NCBI RefSeq assembly: GCF_000702945.1
Contig: NZ_JNLE01000003.1
Span: 1,411,501 to 1,475,500 of the forward strand
DNA from: Clostridium sp. KNHs205
Lineage (GTDB): Bacteria; Bacillota; Clostridia; Lachnospirales; Lachnospiraceae
DNA length: 64,000 nucleotides
Direction of reading: 5' to 3'
Positions 10,255-20,128 of the stretch are shown in pieces (position 1 is the stretch's first letter; the number at the start of each line of letters is the position of its first letter). The position numbers were made by a program, and so were the translations under genes. The notes under the pieces were generated by a model that was given only the letters and a program-made list of their open reading frames with translations, did no database searches and was not told the DNA's origin.

Positions 10255-12534
10255 ATGAAGAGTACAGACAGATTAGTAAAGGGGAAAAAGGAAAAGAAAG
10301 ATTTTAAGAGATTCTTAAAATCAGAAAAAAAGAAACAGTTAGCTGAATCTGGGAAAGAGGAGGAGCTCAAAGAAGAGGTAGGCAGCACAAAAGCAGAGAA
10401 GGGAAATACGAATAAGATCAATGATAAAAAGCATGCAAAGTTAGCAAAGAAAATCAAGGATAAGGATTTAAAAGCAACTATGGATGCGCTTGTAGGCAAA
10501 AGAGGGATTAAGGACAAGCTAAAAGAAACAAGAACCAAAATTATTTTAACGGTATTGGTACCGGTAATTTTTATGGCTGTTTATGGTTATGTATCCTATA
10601 TGAAGTCATCGGAAGCCATTACTGAAAGTTATGAATCAAATATTAAACAGACGATAGAAGCAGTAAGCGATTATCTGAATCTGGGTGTTGGTGCCGTACA
10701 GGATAAGGCAGTGGAACTTATTTTAAGTAAGTCCGTAACCAACTATTACATAAGGCTTAATAAAGAAGACACAATCGATGACTATAAGGATCTTAAGACA
10801 TTACAGTCAGAAGTCATGGTCGTGAACCAGACAAACGTATTTATAGGCAACTCCTTTATGTTTGCGGATGTTGGTAAAGCAATTATTACAAAAGGTTCTG
10901 CACCAAAAGATTTATATGAGGTATATGCAGAATCCGATGAAGGTAAAGCAATCCTTGGAAGTAAGAGAACCAACCAGTTTATCGGTAAGCATCTCTTCCT
11001 GGATGAGACGCTTGGATTGGATTCCAGCAAGTATTCTATGGCAGTGGTAGCAAAAATGCCTTCTGTGGATGGCTTTGTAATCCTTGATATCTCAAAGGAT
11101 GAGGTGGTTAAGACACTTCAGAATGTCAGTGATGTGGATGGCAGTATTATAGGTTTTATTACAGGAGACGGAAACGAAACCAATACCACAGAAACCGGTG
11201 AAGCAGTATTTCTTGATTCTGATTTCTATAAGAAGGAAGTTGAAGCAGGAAACAAGTCCGGTTTAGACTATACAACCTACAAAGGGGAAGAATACTTATA
11301 CACCTATAATGATGTTGGTGAAACCGGTGGAACAGTATGGGCTCTAATACCCAAAGCGGAAATTGTTAAGAAAGCAGAATCACTGAAAAATCTTAATATT
11401 ATATTTGTTTTGGTATCCAGTATCGTAGCAATTGTAATCGGTTATTTCATTGCTATGGGTATCGGAAATACCATAAGAAAACTTATGTTGAACATAGCCA
11501 AAGCTGCAAAAGGTGATTTGACGGTTCAATTTGATACCACGAAGAAAGATGAATTTGGTATACTTTCAAAGAGCCTGGCAGATATGACAGCCAGTATGAA
11601 GCAGCTTATTGGCGAAGCCTACCAGGTGGGAGGCAAGGTAACACAATCGGCAGAGGTATTATCCCAGACCTCCGATCAGATCCTTACCGCCACCAAAGGA
11701 ATCTCACTTACCATCGATGAAATCGAAGGCGGTGTGGTTCAGCAGGCAGATGATACAGAGAAATGCCTTGGACAGATGGCAAAGTTATCTGATCAGATCA
11801 GCCAGGTATACAGTAACACTTATGAAATTGAGAAAACTGCGACGGATACCAAAGGAGTTATCGGTGATGGTATCATAATCATTGATGAACTTGGTGAGAA
11901 AGCCAAAGCTACTACAGAAGTTACACAGACAGTTATTAAGAGTATTGAGGAACTGGAATATAAGTCCAGAAGTATCAGCAGCTTTGTAGGAATTATCAAT
12001 GAAATAGCTGCTCAGACCAACCTCCTTTCCTTAAATGCTTCTATTGAAGCTGCCAGAGCCGGAGATGCAGGCAAGGGATTTGCAGTGGTGGCTGATGAAA
12101 TCAGAAAGCTGGCTGACCAATCCGTAGATGCAGTGAAACAGATACAGGATATCGTAAACGATATTCAGAATAAAACCCAGGGAACCGTATCCTCTGCCAA
12201 GAAAGCCGGAGAGATCGTAGGCTCCCAGACAGAAGCATTAAATAAAACAGTAGCTACTTTTGAGAAGATCAACAACTATGTTGGAAGTCTTGTAAGTAAT
12301 CTGGATAACATTTCTATCGGTGTTAAGAGTATTGAATCTGCGAAAGAAGATACACTGGATGCAGTAAGAAGCATTTCAGCCGTATCCCAGGAAACAGCAG
12401 CAGCTTCCGAAGAGGTGAGTGCTACTGCCAATGCACAGATTCGTACCGTTGAGAATTTAAGCCAGTCTGCTGCAGAATTAGCGGAAGATGCCAAGAGTTT
12501 AGAAAGAGCAATACAGCTGTTTAAAATACAGTAA
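10255..12534 (+). CDS. Methyl-accepting chemotaxis protein with a long Lys-rich cytoplasmic N-terminus
   Basis: This 759-residue transducer has a first transmembrane helix at about residues 95-115, an extracytoplasmic sensor of about 260 residues resembling a double-Cache domain, a second helix at about 380-400 and a HAMP domain. Its signalling domain contains the hallmark hairpin [20 protein letters not shown] near residue 583. It would relay ligand binding to CheA/CheW, but no che genes are nearby. Unusually, 94 residues precede the first helix; they are dominated by Lys and Glu, where most such proteins have only a few residues. Start ATG 10255 follows an ideal AGGAGG. Confidence 0.93.
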   Translation: MKSTDRLVKGKKEKKDFKRFLKSEKKKQLAESGKEEELKEEVGSTKAEKGNTNKINDKKHAKLAKKIKDKDLKATMDALVGKRGIKDKLKETRTKIILTVLVPVIFMAVYGYVSYMKSSEAITESYESNIKQTIEAVSDYLNLGVGAVQDKAVELILSKSVTNYYIRLNKEDTIDDYKDLKTLQSEVMVVNQTNVFIGNSFMFADVGKAIITKGSAPKDLYEVYAESDEGKAILGSKRTNQFIGKHLFLDETLGLDSSKYSMAVVAKMPSVDGFVILDISKDEVVKTLQNVSDVDGSIIGFITGDGNETNTTETGEAVFLDSDFYKKEVEAGNKSGLDYTTYKGEEYLYTYNDVGETGGTVWALIPKAEIVKKAESLKNLNIIFVLVSSIVAIVIGYFIAMGIGNTIRKLMLNIAKAAKGDLTVQFDTTKKDEFGILSKSLADMTASMKQLIGEAYQVGGKVTQSAEVLSQTSDQILTATKGISLTIDEIEGGVVQQADDTEKCLGQMAKLSDQISQVYSNTYEIEKTATDTKGVIGDGIIIIDELGEKAKATTEVTQTVIKSIEELEYKSRSISSFVGIINEIAAQTNLLSLNASIEAARAGDAGKGFAVVADEIRKLADQSVDAVKQIQDIVNDIQNKTQGTVSSAKKAGEIVGSQTEALNKTVATFEKINNYVGSLVSNLDNISIGVKSIESAKEDTLDAVRSISAVSQETAAASEEVSATANAQIRTVENLSQSAAELAEDAKSLERAIQLFKIQ

Positions 12535-12593
12535 TTTGGGATATTCCGGTATGAAACTTATATATGAGGTTACACTTTAATATGTAAATAAAC

Positions 12594-12660
12594 AGGGACT
12601 GTTTATAAGAAGCGACATTTACGAATGAAATTCTAAAATGTTAATTCTTAAACAGTCCCT
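12594..12660 (+). terminator. Hairpin after the chemotaxis gene
   Basis: AGGGACTGTTTA (12594-12605) pairs with TAAACAGTCCCT (12649-12660), and pairing extends inward with a small bulge. The loop is long and the T-run is weak. It probably separates the chemotaxis message from the spore-protein gene. Confidence 0.45.
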
Positions 12661-12690
12661 TGTTAAAATCAAGAAAGGGTGTATAATTAT

Positions 12691-12909
12691 ATGAGTAAAG
12701 CACAGGAAAAAAAGGAAATAAAACCTATTGAAGAGTTGACTCCGGATGAGAGATTAAAATATGAAATAGCCAGCGAATTAGGACTGATGGATAAAGTAAA
12801 GGCAAGTGGCTGGAAATCATTGTCTGCCAAAGAAAGCGGTCGAATAGGCGGTATAATGACAAAGAGAAAAAAACAGATGAAGATGGAGGGCGGTAAGAAA
12901 GAACCATGA
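12691..12909 (+). CDS. Small acid-soluble spore protein, alpha/beta type
   Basis: This is a 72-residue protein. The central KYEIASELGL matches the conserved segment of alpha/beta SASPs that carries the germination-protease cleavage site. The C-terminal part, GWKSLSAKESGRIGGIMTKR, matches the second conserved block (family pattern GxxLTxxExGxxGGxMxKR). These proteins coat spore DNA and protect it from UV, and are made in the forespore under sigma-G. I chose ATG 12691 over the in-frame GTG 12679 because the GTG lies inside the ribosome site AAGAAAGGG (12671-12679). The gene overlaps the lipid-kinase start by 4 nt (ATGA). Confidence 0.85.
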   Translation: MSKAQEKKEIKPIEELTPDERLKYEIASELGLMDKVKASGWKSLSAKESGRIGGIMTKRKKQMKMEGGKKEP

Positions 12910-13805
12910 AGAAGAAGCTATTATTGATCTATAATCCTCTGGCGGGAAAGAGCAAGATAAAGAACTGGCTTTCAAGTATTGTAGAATACTTTGGAAGAGG
13001 TAATTATGAAATTGTCATTTATGCCACCAAGGGAAAGAAAGATGCCAAAAAAATCGTAACAGACTGCCTGAAAAGAGATAAATATGAACTGGTAGTCTGT
13101 TCGGGAGGTGACGGTACCCTTAATGAAATAATCAGCGGCGTTATGGAATTTGAAAATAAGCCTGTTATTGGTTATCTGCCATCGGGCACTACCAACGATT
13201 TTGCTTATAATCTGAAGCTTCCAAAGAGTCTTCCAAAGGCTGCTGAGGTAGTTCTTAAGGGTGAAGTATTTCCTTGCGATATCGGAATCTTTAATGGGGA
13301 GTATTTTACATATACGGCTGCTTTCGGCTTATTTACAGATGCATCATATGAGACTCCCCAGGCAAATAAAAACACCCTCGGCAGAATGGCTTATATTCTG
13401 GAGGGTATTAAAAGACTGCCTAACTGGAAAGCATATCAAATGGAGATCCAGTGCGGCGAACGTATCATAAAGGATAATTTCATCTACGGTATGGTAGCAA
13501 ATTCTGTTTCCGTAGGAGGCTTCAAAGGCCTTGCCGGCAAAGATGTACAGCTGGATGATGGACTCTTTGAAGGTATTTTTATTAAGATGCCTCAAACTGT
13601 TTTAGAATTCCAGGGTGTAATCAATGATCTCTTAAAGGGGAACTTAAACAGTGATCATATTTATTCCTTCCCGGTTAAAGAAATCACTTTGATATGTGAG
13701 GAGAAGGTGCCCTGGTCTATCGATGGTGAATTCGGCGGGGAGCATGAAAAAGTAGAAATAAGCAATCTGAACAGGGCTGTTTCCATTATCCGTGGAGTTG
13801 ATTAA
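12906..13805 (+). CDS. Diacylglycerol kinase-family lipid kinase (YegS/DgkB-like)
   Basis: This 299-residue protein has the DAGK catalytic motif GGDGTLNE near residues 67-74, PSGTTNDFA near 93 and a C-terminal SIDGE motif. Family members phosphorylate diacylglycerol or related lipids using ATP. B. subtilis DgkB recycles diacylglycerol, but the substrate here is not shown by sequence. It starts inside the spore-protein stop codon (ATGA), so the two are translationally coupled. That coupling suggests at least partial expression during sporulation, which is an inference. Confidence 0.88.
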   Translation: MKKKLLLIYNPLAGKSKIKNWLSSIVEYFGRGNYEIVIYATKGKKDAKKIVTDCLKRDKYELVVCSGGDGTLNEIISGVMEFENKPVIGYLPSGTTNDFAYNLKLPKSLPKAAEVVLKGEVFPCDIGIFNGEYFTYTAAFGLFTDASYETPQANKNTLGRMAYILEGIKRLPNWKAYQMEIQCGERIIKDNFIYGMVANSVSVGGFKGLAGKDVQLDDGLFEGIFIKMPQTVLEFQGVINDLLKGNLNSDHIYSFPVKEITLICEEKVPWSIDGEFGGEHEKVEISNLNRAVSIIRGVD

Positions 13806-13895
13806 AATCGGATAAATTAATTGCGAGTCAGCTTTAAAGTGTATTACAAGCAGTTAATAAGCAGTTAATAAGTATTAAAGAGTATTTAAGATTAC

Positions 13896-15059
13896 TTACT
13901 CGAAAATTTCTTTTCCACTTAAGTTAAGGGATCGAATACCAAGGAAATTCTTAATGACCACGCAGATACCTCCCAGTAAAATAGAGGAGTCCTGAAGCGT
14001 TGATGACTCAATTCTTACGAAACTATTCATCTTACTGTTTAATGCTTCTTCGATCCGTTTGGTCAACTGTGGAAAAAAGATAGTAAAAACACTGTTAATT
14101 ATAATAATATCAGGATTATAGGCATTAAGTACATTATTGCTTAAGATACCCATAAGCTTTACAAAAAGGTCCATAATAGCAGCAGCATCAGGGTCACCCT
14201 CCTGATAAGCAGCAGAGAGAATATCAAAAGAAGCAGACTCAAGACCTTTTTTGACTGCAAATTCTTTTAATAATGCCCGTTCTGAGACATACTGTTCCAG
14301 GCAGCCGTGATTTCCGCAGGGGCATTCTCTTCCGTCTATTTCAATAATGGTATGACCGAATTCACCTGCTCTGCCGTTATAACCGGTATAAAGTTCGTTA
14401 TTGATTAAAAGACCCAGACCGATTCCGGAATGGACACTGATATTGGCAATGTTGGGGTAATCATGCATAAAGGTCTTTTCACCAAGTACGGAAAGATTTG
14501 CTTCATTTTCTAAATATACAGGGGTATTATAATATTCATTTAATTTTCCGGCCAGGTCATAACCTTTTAAATCATAGTAAGGGGTGAATGAGACCTGGTT
14601 TTCATGAACTACGCCGTGAATGCCGAGAGATATTCCTACCATCCCATAAGGAGAGGTCTCTTTGTCTTGCTTCATGGAATCAATGACTTGAAATAAGGCA
14701 TCTAAAATATCATTTTTCAGTTTTGGGGTTTTTATCTGCTTTAGGCGGCAGTTCTCACCCTGTAAATCAGTCATCATAACGGATATCGTGTCTACACCCA
14801 CATCAACACTTACCACATAACCGGCTTTTTTCTGGAAACTTAATAATATGGGTTTCCTGCCGAAATCTGTATTATCACATCCGATCTCCTCCACCAGGTT
14901 GCGGCTGATCAGATCTGCAACAATGGCAGAAATGGTAGCTTTTGTTAAGCCAAGAATCTTTGATATGTTGGCTCTTGAAATAGGACCTTGATTGATGACA
15001 GTCTCAAGGACCAGTGTGCTGTTAATATCTCGTATAAGTTCTTTACTTCCTGTAATCAT
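13896..15059 (-). CDS. xylR: ROK-family xylose repressor
   Basis: This 387-residue protein has an N-terminal winged helix-turn-helix (residues about 24-52, NISKILGLTKATISAIVADL) fused to a ROK sugar-kinase-like domain. The ROK zinc site appears as CPCGNHGCLEQY near residue 259. XylR binds operators near xylA and releases them on xylose. The divergent xylA with a fitting operator supports the name over a generic NagC-type label. Start ATG 15059 is the only good candidate. Confidence 0.88.
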   Translation of the reverse strand: MITGSKELIRDINSTLVLETVINQGPISRANISKILGLTKATISAIVADLISRNLVEEIGCDNTDFGRKPILLSFQKKAGYVVSVDVGVDTISVMMTDLQGENCRLKQIKTPKLKNDILDALFQVIDSMKQDKETSPYGMVGISLGIHGVVHENQVSFTPYYDLKGYDLAGKLNEYYNTPVYLENEANLSVLGEKTFMHDYPNIANISVHSGIGLGLLINNELYTGYNGRAGEFGHTIIEIDGRECPCGNHGCLEQYVSERALLKEFAVKKGLESASFDILSAAYQEGDPDAAAIMDLFVKLMGILSNNVLNAYNPDIIIINSVFTIFFPQLTKRIEEALNSKMNSFVRIESSTLQDSSILLGGICVVIKNFLGIRSLNLSGKEIFE

Positions 15060-15127
15060 GTTTTATTACCAATGCCTTTCTCGTTCTGGGGCTTTTTATG
15101 GCAGACACAGACCCAAATACGTAAGGC

Positions 15128-15145
15128 TGAAAACGTATTTTTTCA
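15128..15145 (-). promoter_or_regulatory. Inverted repeat upstream of xylR, possible catabolite site
   Basis: TGAAAACGTATTTTTTCA reads as TGAAAA/TTTTCA arms around a 6-nt centre. It only partly fits the Firmicute CcpA cre consensus (mismatches at the last half), so the assignment is tentative. It lies about 70 nt upstream of the xylR start. Confidence 0.25.
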
Positions 15146-15356
15146 ACCTTTATCCTCTTGATTTCTCACTGTTTAAGTTAAAGTTCAGCAAAGATTGCAG
15201 TTAAGTCGAATCTTAAGCTTTCATTCTTCATTTATTTCTATGGCTATTATAGTATCACACTTTTTCAAGCTTGAAAAGAGAATTGAATACGTAAGCTCTG
15301 GTAAATATGCCGTAAAATAGACTCATTTTTTTGGCAGGGGATATGACATAATTTTG

Positions 15357-15385
15357 TTGACAAGCAGAATAATAATTGATATGCT
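15357..15385 (+). promoter_or_regulatory. xylA promoter
   Basis: A perfect TTGACA (15357-15362), a 17-nt spacer and TATGCT (15380-15385) form a strong vegetative promoter. It predicts a transcript start near 15392, just before the operator. Confidence 0.8.
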
Positions 15386-15398
15386 AGATATAGCAAGA

Positions 15399-15420
15399 TT
15401 AGTTTATTGATTAAACAAAC
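15399..15420 (+). promoter_or_regulatory. xyl operator (XylR site)
   Basis: GTTTA (15402-15406) and TAAAC (15412-15416) form inverted arms around 5 nt inside a TTAGTTTA...AAACAAAC context, which fits the known Firmicute XylR operator pattern. It sits between the predicted transcript start and the ribosome site, so bound repressor would block elongation or clearance. Confidence 0.7.
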
Positions 15421-15434
15421 CAGGAGGATTAAGT

Positions 15435-16754
15435 ATGGCTTATTTTGAAAAGGTACAGAAAATTACATATGAAGGACCGGAGAGTAAGAACCCTCTGGCC
15501 TTCAAATATTATAATCCCGAAGAAGTCGTAATGGGAAAAACCATGAAGGAGCAGCTGCGTTTTGCTATGTCATACTGGCATACTTTTACTTATATGGGTA
15601 GTGATCCCTTCGGTTCCGGAACCATGTTCAGACCTTGGGATAATCATGAGTGCTCCATGGAAGTTGCAAAAGAAAGAGTTCATGCAGCTTTTGAATTTAT
15701 GGAGAAAGCACAGATTCCTTTCTTCTGTTTTCATGACAGGGATATTGCACCGGAAGGAAAAGATCTGGCAGAGACCAATGCAAGACTGGATGAAATCGTT
15801 GAAGTAATCAAGGAAGAGATGAAACGTACCGGTATCAAATGCCTTTGGGGTACCACCAATGCTTTCAGTAATCCGAGATTCGTACACGGTGCCGGAACTT
15901 CCTGTAATGCTACTGTATTTGCCTATGCAGCAGCACAGATTAAGAAAGCCATTGAGATAACAAAGGAATTAGGCGGAGAGAACTATGTATTCTGGGGCGG
16001 AAGAGAAGGCTATGAAACACTTCTCAATACCAATACAGAGCTGGAACTTGACAACATGGCCAGACTTCTGAAACTTGCCTGCGATTACGCAGAACAGATT
16101 GGTTTTACCGGACAGTTCTTAATTGAGCCCAAGCCCAAGGAGCCTACAAAACATCAGTACGATACCGATGCAGCAACAGTTATTTCTTTCTTAAGAAAAT
16201 ACGACCTGCTGGATAAATTCAAATTAAACATTGAAGCAAACCATGCAACTCTTGCAATGCACACTTTCCAGCATGAGCTTAATATGTCTCGTATAAATGG
16301 TGTGTTAGGCAGCGTAGATGCCAATATGGGTGATCCTATGCTTGGCTGGGATACAGATCAGTTCCCTACCAATCTTTATGATACAACACTTGCAATGTAT
16401 GAGATTCTGTTGGCCGGCGGTCTTACTAAAGGAGGACTGAATTTCGATTCCAAGGTAAGAAGAGCTTCTTTTGAAGAAGATGATTTATTCTTAGCTTATA
16501 TTGCAGGAATGGACGCATTCGCCAGAGGACTTAAGGTAGCAGCTAAGTTATTGGAGGATAAGGTATTCGAAGACTTCAAGGATAAGCGTTATGCCAGCTA
16601 TACAGAAGGTCTTGGTAAAGATATCATTGACGGTAAGGCTGATTTTAAATCTCTGGAGGCGTATGCTCTTGCCAACGGTATTAGTCCTAATGTATCCGGC
16701 AGACAGGAAATGCTTGAGTCCGTATTAAATCAGTATATACTTGAAACCAAATAA
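15435..16754 (+). CDS. xylA: Xylose isomerase
   Basis: This 439-residue enzyme has class II xylose isomerase length. It converts D-xylose to D-xylulose with two divalent metals. Visible signatures are [12 protein letters not shown] near residue 99, [15 protein letters not shown] near 233, [14 protein letters not shown] near 267 and [19 protein letters not shown] near 294, which include the metal ligands and catalytic histidine/lysine region. Start ATG 15435 has AGGAGG 7 nt upstream. It is driven by the promoter-operator pair just upstream and divergent from xylR. xylB follows after 346 nt. Confidence 0.97.
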   Translation: MAYFEKVQKITYEGPESKNPLAFKYYNPEEVVMGKTMKEQLRFAMSYWHTFTYMGSDPFGSGTMFRPWDNHECSMEVAKERVHAAFEFMEKAQIPFFCFHDRDIAPEGKDLAETNARLDEIVEVIKEEMKRTGIKCLWGTTNAFSNPRFVHGAGTSCNATVFAYAAAQIKKAIEITKELGGENYVFWGGREGYETLLNTNTELELDNMARLLKLACDYAEQIGFTGQFLIEPKPKEPTKHQYDTDAATVISFLRKYDLLDKFKLNIEANHATLAMHTFQHELNMSRINGVLGSVDANMGDPMLGWDTDQFPTNLYDTTLAMYEILLAGGLTKGGLNFDSKVRRASFEEDDLFLAYIAGMDAFARGLKVAAKLLEDKVFEDFKDKRYASYTEGLGKDIIDGKADFKSLEAYALANGISPNVSGRQEMLESVLNQYILETK

Positions 16755-16952
16755 TCGAATCAGTTTATATTTGATGTGAGAGATTGTAAGAATGTATTTG
16801 CTGAGTAAATAAGAAATTACTAATATCTGCTTGAAGACGGTGAACCAATATACAAGAATGTAAGCTGGTTAAATATAGCAGTATCAGCATTATATTCTGA
16901 ATATATGGTCATACAGGAAATATAAATCGGTTGTATTAAAATAAGAGATGAA

Positions 16953-17030
16953 ATAAAGCTAAGAGTCGAAATAAATATAATGCACTAAGTAATCACAATG
17001 TACCAAGTAAAGCTAAGAGACGAAATAAAG
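16953..17030 (+). repeat. Two imperfect 24-bp direct repeats in the xylA-xylB gap
   Basis: TAAAGCTAAGAG(T/A)CGAAATA occurs at about 16954-16973 and 17008-17027, 54 nt apart. The rest of the 16755-17042 gap holds no gene. Confidence 0.6.
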
Positions 17031-17042
17031 ATATCAATGATC

Positions 17043-17080
17043 AGTTCCCCTCATTACATATTGGTGTAATGAGGGGAACT
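17043..17080 (+). other. Strong hairpin directly before xylB
   Basis: A perfect 16-bp stem (AGTTCCCCTCATTACA at 17043-17058 with its complement at 17065-17080) has a 6-nt loop and ends about 20 nt before the xylB start. No T-run follows, so it is not a standard terminator. Intercistronic hairpins of this kind often set RNA processing or differential stability of the two messages; that role is inferred. Confidence 0.8.
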
Positions 17081-17100
17081 TGTACAGGAAAGAGGTAGGT

Positions 17101-18588
17101 ATGCTCTATATCGGAGTTGATTTAGGAACATCCTCAGTAAAGCTTTTACTGATGGATGAAAAAGGCGATATCAAGAATATTGTAACCAGGGAATACCCTA
17201 TCAGCTTTCCAAAGCCCGGCTGGTCGGAACAGAATCCGGAGGACTGGTTTGAAGGGCTGATGGAAGGCTTGAAAGCATTAACAGAAGGCGCTGATAAGAG
17301 TACGGTAAAAGGTATCAGCTTCAGCGGACAAATGCATGGAATGGTAATTCTTGACGACGAGGATAAGGTAATACGCCCGGCTATCCTTTGGAATGACGGA
17401 CGTACCCAGGCGGAATGTGATTATTTGAATTATGATATCGGAAGAGAGAAGATATCCGCCTATACCGGCAATATGGCATTGACAGGTTTTACCGCACCCA
17501 AACTCTTATGGGTTAAGAAACATGAACCGGATAAATTCATGAAGATTAAAAAGGTCATGCTGCCTAAGGATTACATAGCTTACCGTTTATCCGGCGTACA
17601 TTCCACTGACGTTTCCGATGCTTCCGGAATGCTGCTTCTGGATGTTAAGGAAAAGTGCTGGTCCAAGGAAATGCTTGATATTATCGGTCTGAAAGAAGAA
17701 CAGATGGCGAAGGTATATGAAAGCTATGAGGTAACAGGAACGCTTAACGCAGATATTGCTGAGAAACTGGGGCTTCCCATAGATTGCAGGATAATAGCCG
17801 GAGGCGGTGACCAGGCAGTTGCAGCTGTTGGTACCGGAACCGTAGGCTCCGGAATGTGCAGTGTATCCCTTGGAACCTCAGGTGTAGTATTTGTTGCCAG
17901 CAAGGATTACTCTGAAATTGAAGACAATGCCCTCCATGTATTTGCTCATGCCGACGGCAGATATCATTTCATGGGAGTTATGCTTTCAGCTGCGGCTTCT
18001 AATAAGTGGTGGATGGATGAGATATTAAAGACAAAGGAATATGCCAGAGAACAGCAGGAAATAAGTAAGCTTGGGAAGAATAATGTATATTTCCTGCCCT
18101 ATCTGATGGGTGAGAGAACCCCTCATAACAATCCGGATGCCAGAGGTACCTTTATCGGCATGACTATGGATACCACGAGAGCTGATATGACACAGGCTGT
18201 CCTGGAGGGTGTAGCTTTTGCTCTGAGGGATTCCTTTGAAATAATTAAGAATACAGGTCTTAACATAGAGCGTATCCGCATTAACGGAGGAGGTGCCAAG
18301 AGCCCTCTCTGGTGTAAGATCCTTGCTAATGTACTGAATGTCAAGGTGGATAAGATTAATTCGGAAGAAGGCCCTGCTTTTGGTGCCGCTATCTTAGCAG
18401 CAGTAGGCTGCGGGGAATACCCGTCTGTTGTAGAAGCTGCCGGCAAGCTGATTCAGGTAACGGAAACCACTGAACCGGAAGCTGAGACAGTAAGTCTTTA
18501 TGATAAGAAATACTCTGTCTTTAAGGACATATATCCTGCTCTTAAGCCGGTATATGATCAGATGGCAAAAGAACAGACCGAGATATAA
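17101..18588 (+). CDS. xylB: Xylulokinase
   Basis: This is a 495-residue FGGY kinase that phosphorylates D-xylulose to xylulose-5-phosphate for the pentose phosphate pathway. The N-terminus has GVDLGTSSVKLLLMD, followed by WSEQNPEDW, the substrate loop FSGQMHGMV and ILWNDGRT. The C-terminal ATPase half has INGGGAKSPLW near residue 398. An upstream in-frame TTG at 17080 would lie on the edge of the hairpin; ATG 17101 has AGGAAAGAGGT just before it and gives the usual N-terminus. It follows xylA on the same strand and is expected to share XylR control. Confidence 0.95.
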   Translation: MLYIGVDLGTSSVKLLLMDEKGDIKNIVTREYPISFPKPGWSEQNPEDWFEGLMEGLKALTEGADKSTVKGISFSGQMHGMVILDDEDKVIRPAILWNDGRTQAECDYLNYDIGREKISAYTGNMALTGFTAPKLLWVKKHEPDKFMKIKKVMLPKDYIAYRLSGVHSTDVSDASGMLLLDVKEKCWSKEMLDIIGLKEEQMAKVYESYEVTGTLNADIAEKLGLPIDCRIIAGGGDQAVAAVGTGTVGSGMCSVSLGTSGVVFVASKDYSEIEDNALHVFAHADGRYHFMGVMLSAAASNKWWMDEILKTKEYAREQQEISKLGKNNVYFLPYLMGERTPHNNPDARGTFIGMTMDTTRADMTQAVLEGVAFALRDSFEIIKNTGLNIERIRINGGGAKSPLWCKILANVLNVKVDKINSEEGPAFGAAILAAVGCGEYPSVVEAAGKLIQVTETTEPEAETVSLYDKKYSVFKDIYPALKPVYDQMAKEQTEI

Positions 18589-18602
18589 TAAAAATTTATC
18601 AG

Positions 18603-18631
18603 TTGACATATAAATACAGATATGTTAATTT
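18603..18631 (+). promoter_or_regulatory. Promoter of the phe T-box leader
   Basis: A perfect TTGACA (18603-18608), a 17-nt spacer and TAATTT (18626-18631) with a TG two bases upstream. It predicts transcription from about 18638, at the start of the structured leader. Confidence 0.6.
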
Positions 18632-18637
18632 AGACTC

Positions 18638-19013
18638 ATTCATAAATAAAGGCTTTGAAGGCGCATAGTAGATGCTTAAACACTGTCAGAGAGAGGGAGT
18701 CACCGGCTGAAAGCTTCCTTAAGGTTAGGTAAGCATTGAATTTTCACGCTGGAGCTTCATGTCTTAAATGCGATGCAGAGTAGGATATGACGTAGATGCA
18801 CGTTACGCTGTGATGAGTGCCCATAATGTCATTGATACCGGAAGTAACAGTTTCATAGCTTAGAGCGTGTTGGATAAATTATTGTTCCGTTCTGGCTGCC
18901 CCACTTTGGAGTATACTGCGTAATCCAGGAAGGTATTGATTGAGACTATGGGAAACTGGGTGGTACCGCGGATTATAATCCGTCCCTGTTATTTTTACAG
19001 GGACGGATTTTTT
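18638..19013 (+). ncRNA. T-box riboswitch, phenylalanine type, with terminator
   Basis: The core T-box sequence ACTGGGTGGTACCGCGG is at 18955-18971. It is followed by a terminator whose 13-bp stem is AATCCGTCCCTGT (18977-18989) with its complement at 18997-19009, then a T-run. Upstream, a stem pairs ATGCTTA with TAAGCAT, and just after it GAATTTTCAC (18738-18747) places a Phe codon (TTT or TTC) in the expected specifier position. Uncharged tRNA-Phe would pair with specifier and T-box, favour the antiterminator and turn on pheST. The specifier register is my reading of the structure, not computed. Confidence 0.92.
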
Positions 19014-19072
19014 GTGTTTTCTTCCTTTAAATCAGCCCCTGAATAGTATGACAATATGAAGGAGGTACTCAT

Positions 19073-20116
19073 ATGAAGGAGAATATTCAGCAGTTGAAGC
19101 TTCAATTTCAGGAAGAAATGAAAGCAGTTGAAAAAAATGAGGAGCTTGAAAGAATCAGGATATCCTATCTGGGCAAAAAAGGCAGAGTAACAGATATCCT
19201 GAATAAGATGAAAGAGCTAAGCCCGGAGGAAAGGCGTGAAACCGGAAAGGAGATAAATCTCTTAAAGAATGAAATTACCGATTTAATTGACAAGACCGGT
19301 AAAATATTAGAGGAAAGGGAGTTTGAGGAAACACTGAGTAAGACAGAAAAATATGATTACACCATACCGTCATTGCTTACTCATGGAACCCTTCACCCAA
19401 TAACGATTGTTCAAAAACAGATAGAAGACATTTTTAAGACCATGGGATTTATCATAGAAGATGGGCTGGAAATACAGACGGAATTTAATAATTTTGAAGC
19501 CGCCAATATCCCGAAGAACCATCCGGCCAGAGATATGCAGGATACCTACTATCTGGAGAACGGACAGCTGCTTAAGACGCATACTACTGCCGCTCAGAAT
19601 TATATCATGAGAAAATACGGTGCTCCAGGCAAGGATGAGACCTTAAAGGTATTATTCCCGGGAAGGTGTTTTCGTAATGAAAATATTGATGCATGCCATG
19701 AAAATACCTTTTTCCAGATGGAGGGAATGATGATTGGTGAGGATATTTCCATCGCAAATATTATCTACTTTATGAAGGTACTGTTATCGGAGGTATTTAA
19801 AAGAGAGGTAAAGGTAAGGCTCAGGCCCGGTTTCTTCCCCTTTGTGGAGCCGGGTTTTGAACTTGATATAAATTGTCAGATTTGCGGCGGAAAAGGCTGC
19901 CCAACCTGCAAACAGGCGGGTTGGCTGGAGTTACTACCCTGCGGAATGATTCACCCTAATGTGTTAAATATGGGAGGAATAGATTCAGAGCATTATACCG
20001 GATTTGCTTTCGGACTTGGACTAACGAGACTTGCAATGATGAAGTATGAAATAAAAGATATTCGAGTATTTAACAGCGGTAACCTCAGAATATTAAGACA
20101 GTTCAAGGACAGGTAG
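19073..20116 (+). CDS. pheS: Phenylalanine-tRNA ligase alpha subunit
   Basis: This 347-residue catalytic subunit of the alpha2-beta2 enzyme charges tRNA-Phe. It has an N-terminal coiled coil (residues about 1-90, including LGKKGRVTDILNKMKELSP). Class II motif 2 FRNENIDACHENTFFQMEG is near residue 200, and motif 3 GFAFGLGLTRLAMMKY is near 307. A CxxC pair (CQICGGKGCPTC) lies near 268. Start ATG 19073 follows AAGGAGG. It is governed by the T-box leader and is 12 nt from pheT. Confidence 0.97.
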   Translation: MKENIQQLKLQFQEEMKAVEKNEELERIRISYLGKKGRVTDILNKMKELSPEERRETGKEINLLKNEITDLIDKTGKILEEREFEETLSKTEKYDYTIPSLLTHGTLHPITIVQKQIEDIFKTMGFIIEDGLEIQTEFNNFEAANIPKNHPARDMQDTYYLENGQLLKTHTTAAQNYIMRKYGAPGKDETLKVLFPGRCFRNENIDACHENTFFQMEGMMIGEDISIANIIYFMKVLLSEVFKREVKVRLRPGFFPFVEPGFELDINCQICGGKGCPTCKQAGWLELLPCGMIHPNVLNMGGIDSEHYTGFAFGLGLTRLAMMKYEIKDIRVFNSGNLRILRQFKDR

Positions 20117-20128
20117 GAGGTAGAAAAT

